Shown here: piece by piece, positions 35,424-49,068 of the stretch
Numbering within the stretch: the first letter of the stretch is position 1
How the letters are laid out: every line of letters begins with the position of its first letter
Assembly (NCBI GenBank): GCA_030522415.1
Contig: CM060118.1
Coordinates: 30,803,651 to 30,867,650, forward strand
Source: Channallabes apus
Taxonomy: Eukaryota > Chordata > Actinopteri > Siluriformes > Clariidae
Length of the DNA: 64,000 nt
Reading direction: 5' to 3'
Notes under the pieces: model-generated
Seen by the model: the letters and a program-made list of their open reading frames with translations, nothing else
Databases searched by the model: none
What the model was told of the DNA's origin: nothing
Position numbers and translations under genes: made by a program

Positions 35424-36162
35424 TTAAATTGACCCTATTATGCGTTTTCAAATATGATTTTTCATGCAGTGTGTCACGTGAACATAAACTATCAGCATAG
35501 TTGTGACGCCAACAGTGCACGATAAATGACGTTTTTGTCTATTAAAAAAAAGAGTTGGCTCACATTCGCCTAAACGAGTCGTTAGCAGTTTGAATCTTTC
35601 TCTGTTACGGATCCACTTCACTACGTAACATATTTGCGTAATGTCCGCCCACGTTCTACATCGTGAACAACTTGCCCGCCACCTTACAATTAACGTTACC
35701 ACACTCTTGTTAACATATGACACTTACCACTGAGAAACGTCCTGCTCTAGTCGTTTCTTGTCGATGTGCCACTTCAACCGTTTCATCGTCAGACTCCGGC
35801 TCGAATTGATAGAAAAGATGGCCTCGATTTTACCCTACTGTATGTATTGACAGGTCTCCAGAGCTGTCGTTCAGTTATGGTAATGGCCGTTTCGTTTTCC
35901 GACACATGCTGTAGCGGTAGACCAATCATCAAGGACCGCGCCATCTGACCAATACAGCAGTCAGGGCTCACGGAAAGGAGGGGTTTAGACAGACTGATTC
36001 TTCGTACTGCTTCATACGAGTCGTTTACGAATCATTTAGAAATGGGGTAAAATTAAATCTATTTTTGGAGAAAAATAAAGTGTTTTTTGACTTTGCATAC
36101 ATGTAAACCTGTTTTAAGAGACTCATAGAGCAATATTAGCAACCTTTAACATGGCACTTTAA
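35424..36162. mobile_element. Possible TTAA-bounded MITE
   Basis: Bounded by TTAA at 35424-35427 and 36159-36162. The left end (TTAAATTGACCCTATTATGC) and right end resemble fish MITEs that begin with a 'TTAAAGG..CCTATTATG' motif and use TTAA targets as piggyBac does. The interior is CpG-rich with several ACGTAAC/GAGTCGTT words. The inverted ends are weak, so this call rests on family resemblance. Confidence 0.4.
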
Positions 36163-36217
36163 CAAATGTCAAATTTAACCATGATGTTGCATTGATTTTC
36201 AGTTTCATAACGAAGAT

Positions 36218-36359
36218 CCAATTAGCCGAATCTGCATGTCTTTGGACTGTGGGAGTAAAACCGGAGTTACCCGGAGGAAACCCACCAAGCACGGGGAGAA
36301 TTGAACACAGACACTGGAGGTGCAAGACGACTAACCACTACACCACCGTGGTGCCGTGC
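36218..36359 (-). mobile_element. Truncated DANA/mermaid-like SINE
   Basis: Minus-strand head and core: plus-strand TGCATGTCTTTGGACTGTGG, GGAGGAAACCCACCAAGCAC and the tRNA-like end CTAACCACTACACCACCGTG. Lacks the 3' half and has a deletion between core and head. Confidence 0.85.
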
Positions 36360-39300
36360 TCAACTGTTAATAATGATTAATTCTGTAGCTTTACCTAAGG
36401 TCTGAATACTGGAAATGTACAATTTAAGTATTAATTCCTCACCATGCAATTCAAATCTGAATATGGCCCCTAATACGTAAATGAGATTTAGCTTGCTTTG
36501 GCCTTGGTTTTATCAACATTCACTGCTTTAGCATTCAGCTTCACCCACTGTCATATTACATGTTTGTAGATCTAGCAGGTCCTGCTGGGCTGATTCATTG
36601 TTGCTTCAGGCAGCAGAATGTAATGTTACCCAGATGGCCTGGCAGGCTATGAAAGGGTGGCTGGGTCCGGTGTTCTGGGGTCTGCTGCCAGTCCTCTCCA
36701 CAGGTCTCTGTATCTTTGAGAGCCTTAATGAGGCTCGACCTGCTTAAAATCATCTGCTCTTATGTGGCTAACCAAACCCCAGTAGATTCCCAAGCCCAAG
36801 TCTTGAGACTGTGGCTGGGCCTATGTGGTAGTGAAAGCTGGCAGCTTCACCTCCCATAGGCATGGAATGCATAAGGACAAGCAATTATCCCGTTTCCTCA
36901 GGAGAGTAATGGCTTACACCTCACACACACTTTATCCACTGCACTGTACCAGGCTGTGTACATAATGTCAGTGTGAAACATATGGTTGCTGTTGGAAAAT
37001 GAAGGATAACATGCTATTACATGATTGCGTGTTATGTGATATTAGGTTTTACTGTCAATTGTGTAAATATACAAAACTTCAGAAAGCACAACCTTTTTGA
37101 AGAAGACCTTATACTTGATAGTCTTGCATTATGTAATCAAAAGAAAAGAAAACGACCAAAAACTATTTAGTGTGGGTATAGAGTACCACTATTTAGTGTT
37201 CAGTAATTAATGTTAAACAGTAGTAAATGGATAATGACACCCTTCAGCTTAGATTTTATTGGTCGACTTGTTCCATAAGAAAGCCAAAACCAGACTAGAT
37301 GAAAATGGAGGCACACATACCTAAAAAAAAAAAAAAAAAAGGGCATAAAAAAGAAAAAGAAATTCTGTGCCTCAAATACATACTAACAGCTCTGTCTCCC
37401 TTTTTCCATGGTCACAACTCTCACGAAGAATAATCATCAAAACGTGGGTGAAATATGACTTTGTACTGGGGTTATTAAAACTGTTATTATCATGGGTGAT
37501 TGGGGTTTAACAGGACCTGACTGTCACTGTAATAACAGGGTGGTTCAGTTATAGGGTTATTGGCCTTTTAGACTGACCGGAAAATGTCATGAAATATCTC
37601 CGTGTCATATTTATGCCAGTATTTATTCCTTTACCATTCTACATGCATATAAACACTCACCAGGGTCAATAGCCAAACGCAGGAAGAATGGCGTCTTGAT
37701 CAAAACTCAACTTTCCATTGACGAAACATTTTCTTCATGCTTACCGACCGGATGTGTGGCTTGGGCTGCATCTTTCTCCAAAACACCACGCCGCTACCCT
37801 GTCAAATAGGATTTATAAAAGAGATTTTCCACAGAAAACCCCTGCTGCAGATCAACACCATAAGAGCAGTCTGAACCAACAAACAAGGAGTCTGAAATAT
37901 GAGTGCAGCAACAAAGCTCACCCTATACAACTAGAACCTTTCCCCTGATCCCTTCCACTGGTCCCTGCCCCCCTATCACCCAGTCCTACATTAATTACCC
38001 CCACTCGCAAGGTAGAGTGAATTGTGGCTCCAAAGGGGTTGTGTATGTCTCCTGAGCTACTCACAAACCTTCGCTGTTCTTGGCCTGTTTATTTGGCCCT
38101 AGTAATGGACTCTGTCACGGACGATTGGCAAAAGGAGACCCTGATTTAAACCAGGTGGCTTCTGGCTCATTGTCCAGTCTTTGGTGCTGCCCTGAACTCT
38201 AACCCCTGACCCTCACAATGACCTGCGGCTTAATGAGTGAGAGGGTCAGTATTTGTGCCACAAGAATGGGGTGACATGGAGAATTAGTGGCGACTCTCTA
38301 TGAGAATGTTTGTGAGTGTGTGTGTAAACAGAGTCTGTCTTCTAAGCTATTTATTCTGCCTCATAAATTGATTAATTCTTTAATATTAACAAGTACGACA
38401 TTTTACATACAGTAGTCGTTGCTTAGAACTGAAGAGGATAGGGGCCAGGACTGATTCTTTCAGCTTGACATGGAATATTTTTGATGCCGAGCATGTCTGC
38501 TGTGTATTTCAAGTGATTTATTTATAAACTCCTGGGTACAGTATTCTGTGATTACAGTCAATGACTGTACAGTAAGTCTGTATTAAAGTGTTAGTGGCAG
38601 CTTTAAAGTTAAATTGCATCAACAAAAAAAAACGGTTCGCACAAGAACAATTTCTTTCCACGTTACTGTACTTACTCAACACTTCCTGAGAACATTTCAA
38701 ATATAAAATTTGATAATAAATGTATAAAATGTATAAAAACATTTTAAGATTTTCCATTTACTCTGCAATTTTGCTACGGTTTGGTAAATCAACGGTATAG
38801 TCAACATTGCTGGCAGCAGTTGTTGCTGTCTAGACATGCACAACATGATCCTCCTTCTCAAATCCTGTCCTCCCCATGACTCTGGAAATACACATACAGG
38901 GGTGTAGGGGTAAATAATAGCATGTGATTCGCTTCCCGAAATACTCAAGTATGTCTAAATATAGTGGACGTTGCTGCTCATTGGTGAAGTGATTAGACTT
39001 ATACTAATACCCTGCTTAAACTAGCTGTGCCCTGTCCCCATTCCACAGTGTGCCCTCCCATGCCTTGACATACACTCTGCATGCCATGATCCACTGAGAG
39101 AATGCAGAAAACAGCTGTTTGCTAGGCCTCTGTCAGCTGCATGGTACTGCTTTAGGCCTTACTAACCCTTATATCATTACCAGATTGAGAAGATATAAGC
39201 TTACGGTTAATTGAAACCTACACACTTCATGTGGTCGCATTCAGCATTGGTCAGATATCAAGGCGACTAATGTCTAGTACACTGTTGCAAATATGCCGGC

Positions 39301-40383
39301 AAAACAGCCTAAAATGACATGTTTTGTCTGTTGTTATTTTCAGAAGGCGCATCTCCACCATCTGGGAGTGCTGTCAAGTGCTGTCATCAAACAGATATTC
39401 ATACAATGCTCAATACACAAAACACCAGAGAATAATAGCAGCATTTGACCACCAAGGAGTACATAGAATATAAAGAGTCTTTAATTTGTCAAGTTTAAAT
39501 TGGGTATAACATGAACATGATGTAAGAGTATATTCGTTTTTGGAATCTTGAGTATTCCATGTAGACAATATCCCTTTCTTTGCATGTGGATGCAGCCCTC
39601 AACCCTGCTGTTACTGCGAACTGCTGATTGCCATTTAGACTGAACAGAGCAGTCAGTTTATCTTCTAGCAATGAATGAGTGTGGAGAAAGCGAGTGAGAG
39701 AACAATGTGGCCGTACTGGTTGACATCTTAGGGTCAAAGGGAAAGATAGGCACAAGGTTAGAGGTTAGAGGCAACAAGGGTGAGAGAGGATTTCTGGTCC
39801 CTGGAATCTGTGCCAATTCCTAAGGCAGGCTGAGGGTGTATCTGATCCCTCTGCTCTCTAGCCCATAGGTTTCTTAGCCCTCTTTCATTGCCTGCCTTTG
39901 GCCATTGTGAAGACAGAAGTACTTTGGAACTGTGACAAATTGTTATGTGGTCAGCTCTCACGCAACAACGACAAGATTTGTTTACCTAAAAATATAATCT
40001 AGAAAGCGCATTAGACTAAGTCGGACAGGTGACTTTGTATGAAACCTTACAATAAAGAAAAACGAGACGCTTGTCTTGAACTTTCCATGAGATGTTACAA
40101 ATCATTTCAACATCTGACATGTTGCAAAGTCTGAGCAATGGTGAAATAATGTTGAAGTCATATTGAAATGCAGCTTTGGGCAATGAGCTAAACTTTTCTC
40201 TTGTCCACAGCATAGCATTCCTGTAGGGGAATGGTGTGAGCTTATACTGTTGTTACCCAATGGACATCTGGACAGCATGTTGAGATTTAAACAATGTGAT
40301 GCTCCAAAAACAGCAATCTTATTCTTATAATGAGAATGGTTAAAAGAAAGCCATTAGGATGCAAAATGGTGATCAAGGAAGGA
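36360..40383. other. Long unique stretch, no gene seen
   Basis: AT-rich DNA with poly-A at about 37323-37340. Bases 36500-36960 and 37960-38290 are GC-richer and repeat-free and could be conserved non-coding DNA. No domain-bearing frame, RNA gene or mobile element is recognised. Confidence 0.5.
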
Positions 40384-40455
40384 CTCAACTCAACTCAACT
40401 TTATTTGTATAGCACCTAAACAACAATGAATGCCCCAAAGTGCTTCACATAAATA
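40384..40455 (-). repeat. LINE/SINE-like tail, minus orientation
   Basis: Plus strand begins with CTCAACTCAACTCAACTTTA then TTTGTATAGCACCTAAAC, the reverse complement of the 'GCTATACAAATAAA(GTTGA)n' tail found in the same form at 41.0 and 50.6 kb. It is a 3' end fragment. Confidence 0.65.
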
Positions 40456-40785
40456 ATAATGTAAAAAGACATAAATAAAAATCACAACACACACATCTCT
40501 AATCCAAACACTAAAACAAAACGGTGTACATAAACTGGGTTAAGCAAAGCGCAATATGTACAGTACTGTATATGGGAGCAGTCTGATAAATTGAGCAATT
40601 TTTTCAAACCTGGTATGATGCCGTAACAAATGTAAAGGTAAATTTGAGACTGCCTGAATACTGTAAAGATTTCTGTATCTGCTTAACATTCTTGAAGCCC
40701 ATGACTATTTATTTTTCATTGATTTTAAGTACTGGCCTATTGTCCTATTAACTTCTTCTACTTTTTATGAACTGAGAAACCGTGT

Positions 40786-41082
40786 CTGGGAGTTTTTCCT
40801 TGCCACCGTCGCCGTCACCCTTGGCTTGCTCAGTAGAGAAATTTCATTCATTCATCTCATTATTATTATCTACACATTTTTCTCACACATACACACTTCC
40901 AATTATTTTCTTTTCTAAAATTATTATTATTATTATTATTTTTTTAAATTATTTATTTATTCTTTATTTTATTTATTAGTAATTTTTTTTTTTGTAAAAT
41001 TTCTTTCATTTTTGTGAAGCTGCTTTGAGACAATGACCATTGTTAAAAGCGCTATATAAATAAAATTGAATTGAATTGAATT
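40786..41082 (+). repeat. LINE-like 3' tail repeat
   Basis: Contains GGGAGTTTTTCCTTGCCACC, GGCTTGCTCA, GAAGCTGCTTTGAGACAATG, TTGTTAAAAGCGCTATATAA and a terminal (GAATT)n tail. Same family as the copies at 12.6-13.5 and 50.0-50.6 kb. An (ATT)n run has expanded at about 40919-40941. Confidence 0.7.
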
Positions 41083-42598
41083 CTTCTATAATAGTTACTA
41101 ATGTACTTTATTTGGTATCCCATGACACACTGTTATGCCTAATGTGATCCTTGGATCTGGTTACAGGTAGCACATTATAGAAGTTAAGTCTTGTTTCATT
41201 AGCTTTTCTCCTTAATTACAAGCTGTTTTCAAATGAAATTAGTTGTCATTTAATGAAGCAAATACGTTTTCGAACTATAGGTTCTATGCAGCAATAGGTT
41301 TCTCTTCACGGAACTGAGCCATATTTTTACTTTCCACTTTACTGCTTAAGTTTAAAAGGGTCATTGTTCTAATACACAATAGGTATGTTCATTCACGTGC
41401 CGACACACATGCACCTGACTAGCTTTGTACATCCACACATCGCATCACAGGGTCAGAGGCTAGTGTGGATAAGCTGAGGTCTTGCTCTTAGGCGTTAGTG
41501 CTTTTCCTAATCCACAGGAGTCTCCAGAGAGCCAAAGATTATTTAAGAGTATCAGCCTATTTTCTTTGCTAATGTTCTCTCATTCATTGAGCTAGAAAAG
41601 ATTTTTACCCCAAACTCTTAATTTGCTCTGACTCGATTTAATTATTTAACTATTTTTATTATATAATTAATTATCTTGCTTGAATCACTTGTTTATCATT
41701 AATAGACTTACTGTGACTTAATGTGTATACAGGAATGCAAAGTTAACATTACAGATGATGACTTTAATACAGACTGCTCGGTGAATATCGTTTATTTTTT
41801 CATATGCTGTATAAGTGATAAAAAAAAAAATGATGTACTAAAAGCAAACCTTCACTGAAACACAAATTAGCTGCTGGTTTAAAGTTCAAAAAGTTCTGTT
41901 CCTTTCATACTTTCCTTTTGTTCCTCTCTTTATTTTTTCTTGCACTCTCACTTGCTTATTTTTTCTTTTCAGCTAATCTGGCTAATTAAAATGGGTTGGC
42001 CTTGAGACTGATGCTGAAGCTGAACCCCTCCACCCAGTTCTGATCGCCCACTGCTTTCTCACACACAACAGAGACAAGAATAAGAGAGAGAGAGAGAGAC
42101 GGCTCACTCTTTCTGCCTTTCTGTCTCTCTGTCTGAACAGAAGCCAAATTCATGAGATGGACTCTTATCAGCTTCAGTCTCTGTGAATAGAGCTCTTCAC
42201 TCCATGACACCTGATATATTCAAGATATCTTTGCTTTTGCTGCCACACAAATCCACCCACCCACACACACACACACAGCCCCTCACTCGCATTCACATAT
42301 GCTCACACAATGCTTTCATGAGAAAACCAATAACTGAGATAATCATGGACCCATACATTTGTTCATGCATGGGAACACACAAAATATAGAGTTGAGATAT
42401 CAGGGCACAAAGTGGGGGCTCTGAGGAATCTGAGGACTTATTCATACTGTAGAATAGTGATCAGTCATGACCAACATGCTCATATCCATCCACCAAGTGG
42501 ACGTCCAGAGAGCCATAAAAGCGATGCAGGCCACCTGTTCACCTCTATTAAGATGTTCATTGACTGTTTGACATACAGATGTTGTCTACTGCATTTTG

Positions 42599-42599
<1 letters not shown>
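41083..42599. other. Unique stretch, no gene seen
   Basis: AT-rich DNA with a GA run near 42083-42100 and a short CA run near 42263-42276. Confidence 0.5.
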
Positions 42600-42662
<63 letters not shown>

Positions 42663-42702
42663 TATTTCTTATTTCTAAAACACACACACACACACACACA
42701 CA

Positions 42703-42770
<68 letters not shown>
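42600..42770. repeat. Two long (CA)n arrays separated by 20 bases
   Basis: CA arrays at 42602-42659 and 42680-42770, same orientation, split by CTGCTATTTCTTATTTCT-type sequence. The second array has one CGCG interruption. Confidence 0.97.
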
Positions 42771-42772
<2 letters not shown>

Positions 42773-43895
42773 TTATCTTAGCAGCAACAGAGCAGGCCGC
42801 TACATTCACAAAGCCTTAAAAGTATGACATAACACCCATCCTGTTCTCCAAAGTACCCAAGAACAGTTTTATAGGTCCACAGAGAGAGCCGTAAACCTAA
42901 ACTGTAATCATTTCGCCCTTGTTACTGTGAAATCCAGCATGGATAACCCAAACTGCTTGTTGATGACATTTCTCGCTAGTCCATATTTAGCGGGCTGGGC
43001 TGGAATGGATGTGAGCAGTTAGGCAGCTATGCGTTGGTTTGGGTGCACATTTAGCGAGGGGAATATTAGGTGTCCTCTGTTATTTGTGGCAAGGACAGAA
43101 TCCCCCTGCCTCAGCCCCTTTGAGGGGGCACAGAGGGGCTATATTATAGGATATTAAAGCATAATGATGGGGCTGTGTTTGCTGGGCCATGGGAACGTGG
43201 TTAGCAAGTCTCGTTGTGGTCCACCAGTCCCGAGCCAGAACCAGGTCAGCCTGCCACAGTCAGTCATTAGGGTGTAGGGGTAAGGGAGAGCTGATCTGTG
43301 TAGGACAGGGGTTCTGGGTCTTGATTAAACCATACCACTTTACTCAGCGCCCACTACATAACCCCATGTTTCCAGAGCTGCACAACAGACCAACCAACAA
43401 ATGGACAAAAGGGTTGTGGTGTTCAGTATGGGTGCTGGGTTGCTGCCATTCTGCTGGAGCATCCTAGGTCAGATCCTCCAAAGCAACAAGGGATACACAA
43501 CTGAAATGGCATGGCAACCAGGAACAGAGGGACAAAACCAAGTAGGAAAAGTAGTTTCATAGTTTATATTTTGATTTACAGTAGGACACACCAGCAGAAG
43601 TCCATTCTTTTACTTTTGGGTGAATCCTAGAGAAACAAAAGACAAGCTCGATACGAGCACAGCATTTCCGTAATAACCCATTCACTCAACACAAGACTGA
43701 CATTCCCTAAAGATGTTCCTGTGCCCATAAAGATGGGTAAATCTTTACAGTAGTAAAATACAAGTAGCCAGTAGATTGTATGCTGGTTGGAAATAATTCG
43801 AGTAAAACATTGAACATATTTTGTAACTTTCATCAGCTGATTTATGAAGGAATGTGTGGGAGGGTTTACATACAAGTGTAAAATAATGAATGTCT

Positions 43896-43897
<2 letters not shown>
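42771..43897. other. Unique stretch, possible conserved block
   Basis: Bases 42950-43200 are GC-moderate and free of simple repeats. The plus-strand 92-residue frame at 43189-43467 has no recognised domain. Confidence 0.4.

Positions 43898-43938
<41 letters not shown>
43898..43938. repeat. (GT)n microsatellite
   Basis: About 20 GT units. Confidence 0.95.
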
Positions 43939-43939
<1 letters not shown>

Positions 43940-43941
<2 letters not shown>

Positions 43942-46900
43942 CGTGGGTCTAACACTAACTGCTGCAGAGAGATGGGCTCTGAAAAGCACATGAGTCAGGG
44001 GAAGTATGACTAAGTCTGAATAAAAGTCTATGGAAAAAATAATTGGCCCTGAGAACTAAATGAGTAACTTCTGAGTGTACGCTCAATCTGATGCAGGCCC
44101 ACACCCTTTCTAATCTTCATACTGTAAATCACCTAACATACGGCTGAAATTACCCCCTCTCACTCCTTCTCTCTTTCATTCCTGGTCTCTCTCTATCCAC
44201 CACAAAAAGATAAATCAGGCCAAAGTCAATAATGGTTGCATCTCAATGTTATTTAAACCTGTCTCTACCATGCATGTCTCCTTTAAGTTCCTGTTCTTGC
44301 CACATTCCTTCATTGCAGATTATTCTGTGTTCAATTACAGTTTGCTGTCAGCGGGTTATCAAAATTGCTTTCCCAGGCTCCATGCTCCTCTTACCATGTA
44401 CGCCAAGGTCTGCTTACGAAGTTATGATTTAAATTGAAAACATTCTGACTATAATATAGTTCAGGAAAATATTACGTCTTTATAATTGTAAAAGTAAAAT
44501 TTGGATTGAGTATGAAATAAAAAAAGTTAAAGACTTTTTCCATGTAGGTTATATTACTCAGCAGTATTAATTATACAAGTTATCATCTCCTTCTTTATGA
44601 CTGTGACTACCTTTTACATTTGTCACATATTGTACTGTATGAGTAATTATTTAAGCATATAATAAACTACTCAGCAGCATGACCCATACCAGATGTATGG
44701 GCATGTACATTGGCTCTTAAATGCTGCCAAGACAATGTTTGGAGCAGGCCTAATCCCTAAATCTTGTCAGCTTGCAGTGTGGGTGAGCCTTTTTCTGGAG
44801 CTACTGAAAAGATCTCCATTTCCACATGAAGCTATTCAATCTCTGCCGTTCTCTCTCTAGTTTACTTTCCCTGACTGTGAGAAAGCAGCCCAGAGTGCAG
44901 CTCATCCATATTCATGGATGGAAAGGCCTGTCCGTGGTTGTTGGGGCTCAGGCCAGCCGTGTCCCATACACTGACGAGCACTGCTGAGCAGTTCATGGGC
45001 ACCCTTGGAAGCGGCGACAAAGCAGATTCAAATGCAAATAGGTTTCTGAATAAAAGACAATCTTAATTTAGAGAGTTAATCAGTATGTGTGACTGTTGGC
45101 AAAGATGGCTAAGGCTTTGCAGAGTTTATGTGTGTTTTTGTGTTTCAAATTGAGATCATGAAGGTAAAACAAGAAGTGCTTTTCAAGTATAAATGTGCTA
45201 AAATATAGTACATAATTTTTGGAGTTTAGTTTGGCTGTAAGCTTTGTGTTATAATAATAAATAAAATAATAATAATATATTATGAGTGTATTAAAGTTCC
45301 TTTATTTTGCCCATTCCTGTTGTGTTCACACTGTGTGAATGCTGTGCACTGTCCCCAAGTTTGCATCTCATCTGATTGGAAGTCAAAAGCACACCCTAGG
45401 GCAGCTTTAGTAGGGTAGAAACGGTTACTAGGGTAGCAGTGGTTGCTGAGGGGTTACTAAATGAGGGCACTGGAGAGGAGGAGGTTGGTAAAGTCATTAG
45501 CAGCCTTTACCATATGAAAGCCAGCAAGACTGCAGAATCGTGGAGATGGCCTTAGCAGGATGGCCCCTCTCTCTGCCAAACAGTGGCTGATGGGGATGGG
45601 CTGGAGCGCCAGGGGGGCAACAAAGGCCCTATTGAGTGTAGATGAGCCCCCTGCTCAGTCATAGACAAGGGGAATTCCTACAGTTCTCCACTGTGCTGGA
45701 ATGAAAATAAAATAAAATAAAAAATAAATAAAAAAGCACACACACACACACACCGAAATAGTGGTGCTTGGTTTTCTCCCTGCCTGATTACAGTAGGAAA
45801 TAAAGTTTTAAGGCCAGTAAAAGTGGTTAAGTGAAAATTGAGTAAATCAATATCCCAGCTCACAACCAATTCCAACATAGTTGAAGTGTGTTCATTAACA
45901 TTCCCTGTCTGCTCATCTATTTGGTAATCAATCTTATATTAAGTGCAATTAAAATAATTGATGAAAAGGCTCACTAACAAGTGTTTTTACAATAATTTTA
46001 ACAGCATGATTACCTCTTCACACTGTAATTTAATTCTATTAAATTAATGGTTTGCCAAAGCAAAACAAGTGATCATCCTGTATTGTAATTTAAAAACATC
46101 CATTTCTTTTTTTGTTCAAGCTTGTGTTCCCACTATAAATATCATTGTGATGCCAGAACAGCTGTTTAAACATTTTGACAGGTTAAGAAATAAAATGCTT
46201 CTATTAACTGCACAACTCTGTACACAAAGACTTTGGCAGCAGAACGTGATACTTGCTTTCTTTAAACTCTTTTTGTCAAAGTAGTATTCTCTGACGCACG
46301 ATGTTGTGTATAACAAAACGATTCATTTGAAAACCGCTACGTGGTGTTTTAGAAGCTTTACATCTTGATTTTAAGCAAAAGCAGAAAAGAGTAGAGGGGA
46401 GCCAATCACATTGCTTTCTTCTGTCAAGTGATGAGTGAAGCGCAGATACTTCCTGTTCAAAACTGGCTAGTGTGACTGTTTAAAGGTGTTTAGTAAATGT
46501 ATGGAGAATGTTGAAGCCAAGAAAAAAAAGATGTTTATCATTTGTTCCTGCCATTGCATTCATTCCAGAAATAATGCATCACAAGTAGGGGTTGCTTAAT
46601 ATTTGCGATATGTTCTGTGAATGAACATTATGTTGGATACTGTAGTATACGCACTGTGTTGGAGTTATTTTGTAGTTACAACACTATTTGCTTTGTCTGG
46701 TTGTAGCTGCTTTTACTGTAATGTTAGAATTTTATAATCTTAGGTGACGACTGATGGACGCACTGTCAGTTGATGCATGAACGGATATTAAATGGCACTA
46801 ACCTGTACTACGATAACGATCTGTCTTTATGCACCAAAATAGAACTGAAACTGGAAGATGAATGGAAGATAGCATGGTTATTCTATAAACGTAAGTTTTT

Positions 46901-48687
46901 GTATTGCTTTAACATTTCTCATCATTTGAAATAAAACGGTTTTGTATGTAATAAAAGTGCTCTGATTTGCTCTGATTCTACTATTTTATCACAATTAAAG
47001 CAAAAATCATGATCAGTATAGGCTGATCTATCCATTGTGACAAAACTATAGGAGATACAATTATTATTATTTTTTTTTTACAAACATCATGCTTTAAAAC
47101 ATCTGTATTAGTTTTGCTTAATAAAAAAAAAATCTCAAACCTGCAAAAATAAACAAACTAATAAATTAATGAATATATTTTCTGTCGACCTGTTCATACT
47201 GTGTGATGCAGTATGCATAACCATCAGCATCAAACTGTTAGCCCAACCAACAAGAACAATTACTTGCAGTTAATACTGAGAACGTGCCAAGAATTAGAAT
47301 TTAAATAAGAGCATATGGGAGTAACAGAAGTTTATTTAAACTATATTTTTAATGTCACATGATTTAAGTAGAATTTCCTCTTTAATTACAGCCGTTTTAT
47401 GGTGGGTTTAGTGCTCAGTACACCAGTTACCAGGTAATCCCTGTGATCCTCTTTTGCACTTTTCTCACAGCTGTGTGTAGCAGGTTCCACATGTGTAGCC
47501 CTGACTGGGCTGGACTGGTCTGATTAAAACAAAACTGAAAAGGTCTGGATGTACAAAAGTACCTTTGTAATTTCTATGCTCCAGGACAGTTGAAGTTAAG
47601 ATTATTTATACTTGAGTCACTGGAAAAATAGCTGAATCGTCATGCTACATATTAGAAGAGGGTCTGGGGTCATGGCACAATAAGAGAGCAATGGCAACGT
47701 TTGTGTCTTAAGAAAATCTGTTCCTTTTCAGGACACAGGCGAGCTGGGGGTGATTAGTCACGGGGTTTGATCCCGTCCCAATTTTTAGCAATTAACACTC
47801 GGTACGTGGGAAAGAAATGAGGCAAAAAATGCAGGGATTAAAAATGAGATGGACAGCAACACATGTTCCCTTTTTTCCCTCACGGTTTCCCTGAGCGCTG
47901 CTGGAAGGCCAGACTCAGACCACTGGTGCAAATGATGAGTCACGAACAATGCTCTTCATCGAGTTTCAGTCACAAATAACTTTCACTTCTGCTTTTAATG
48001 CATGCCTTTATTGTTCCTGCTAATGACTTTTTATCTGTTCCTCGACTTCCTGTTCAAGAATACCTCAAAGGCCTCCATTGACCATACAGATGTTTTGATG
48101 AGTTGAAGAAAGCTTTCTGTGTGTCATGCAGTACCACTGCTTGTTTTATAATGTTTAATGTGGGAGAAATGAAATCAGGAATAAATATCACATTGCTTTA
48201 TGGCTGCATGTGAAAAATGAGCTCACATATATTAATGCTATTGGAACTCTTCTGATCAATTAAAGACATAATAACAATGATCTCAACAGGTTTAATTTTA
48301 TAGCTTCCATACATACACTATTAAATCATGGGAGATTTGAAATCATGGGTGTAACTTTGTTTGAAAAGTGATGATAAAAGTGCTTGATCTATGCACCTTT
48401 TTAATTTATGTCTATTAATCCACACCTATAGAAATGCTAACACTCCTATTTAAATGTCAGCTTTATAAAAATCGACAGTATAATGAGATAAGTGGAGGTC
48501 TTTTTAAAATGTGCAATTGTTGGTTTACATCGGTTATTTTATCTTGCCCCCAGAGACCGAAAAAAGCACATTAGCAGACATTTCAGCAGGCTACTGATTC
48601 AGCAGGCTGTAATTAAATTGATCATTTTAATGCCTTATACAGTAATGTACAAAACTCTCAAGCCATCCTTCATTTCTTCATATTGAA
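43940..48687. other. Long unique stretch, possible conserved blocks
   Basis: Mostly AT-rich. Bases 44760-45070 are repeat-free and contain the octamer ATGCAAAT at 45032-45039; 45380-45660 is GC-rich. A short (CA)n lies at about 45737-45754. No gene, RNA or recognised mobile element. Confidence 0.45.
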
Positions 48688-48704
48688 TTAAATGAAATTA
48701 TTCA

Positions 48705-49051
48705 TTCATTCATTCATTTTCTATACCGCTTTATCCTCTATTCAGGGTCGCGGGGGGACTGGAGCCTATCCCAGGAGACTTCGGGCACTAGGCAGGGTAC
48801 ATCCTGGACAGGGTGCCAATCCATCGCAGGGCACACACACACTCACACACACACCCAATCACACACTACGGGCAATTTAGGAACGCCAATTAGCCTAACC
48901 TGCATATCTTTGGACTGTGGGAGGAAACCGGAGTACCCGGAGGAAACCCACCAAGCACGGGGAGAACATGCAAACTCCATGCACACAGAGACGGGAATCG
49001 AGCCTGGCCGGGGAATCGAACCCGGACCCTGGAGGTGCAAGGCGACAGTGC
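48705..49051 (-). mobile_element. Young SINE, 5'-truncated, with 17-bp duplication
   Basis: Perfect 17-bp duplication TTAAATGAAATTATTCA at 48688-48704 and 49052-49068. On the minus strand the insert begins at GCACTGTCGCC, so it lacks about 25-30 bases of head including the A-box region, and ends in an (ATGA)n-type tail at 48705-48716. Otherwise nearly identical to the full-length copies. Confidence 0.93.
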
Positions 49052-49068
49052 TTAAATGAAATTATTCA

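Noticed and set aside
42600..42770. CRISPR-like or tandem gene array appearance
   Set aside because: It is only two CA dinucleotide arrays with a short spacer; no repeat-spacer structure exists.
46300..46860. Possible dispersed repeat around AGCCAATCACATTGCTTTC
   Set aside because: No terminal repeats, duplications or second copy in this window, so a repeat call cannot be supported.
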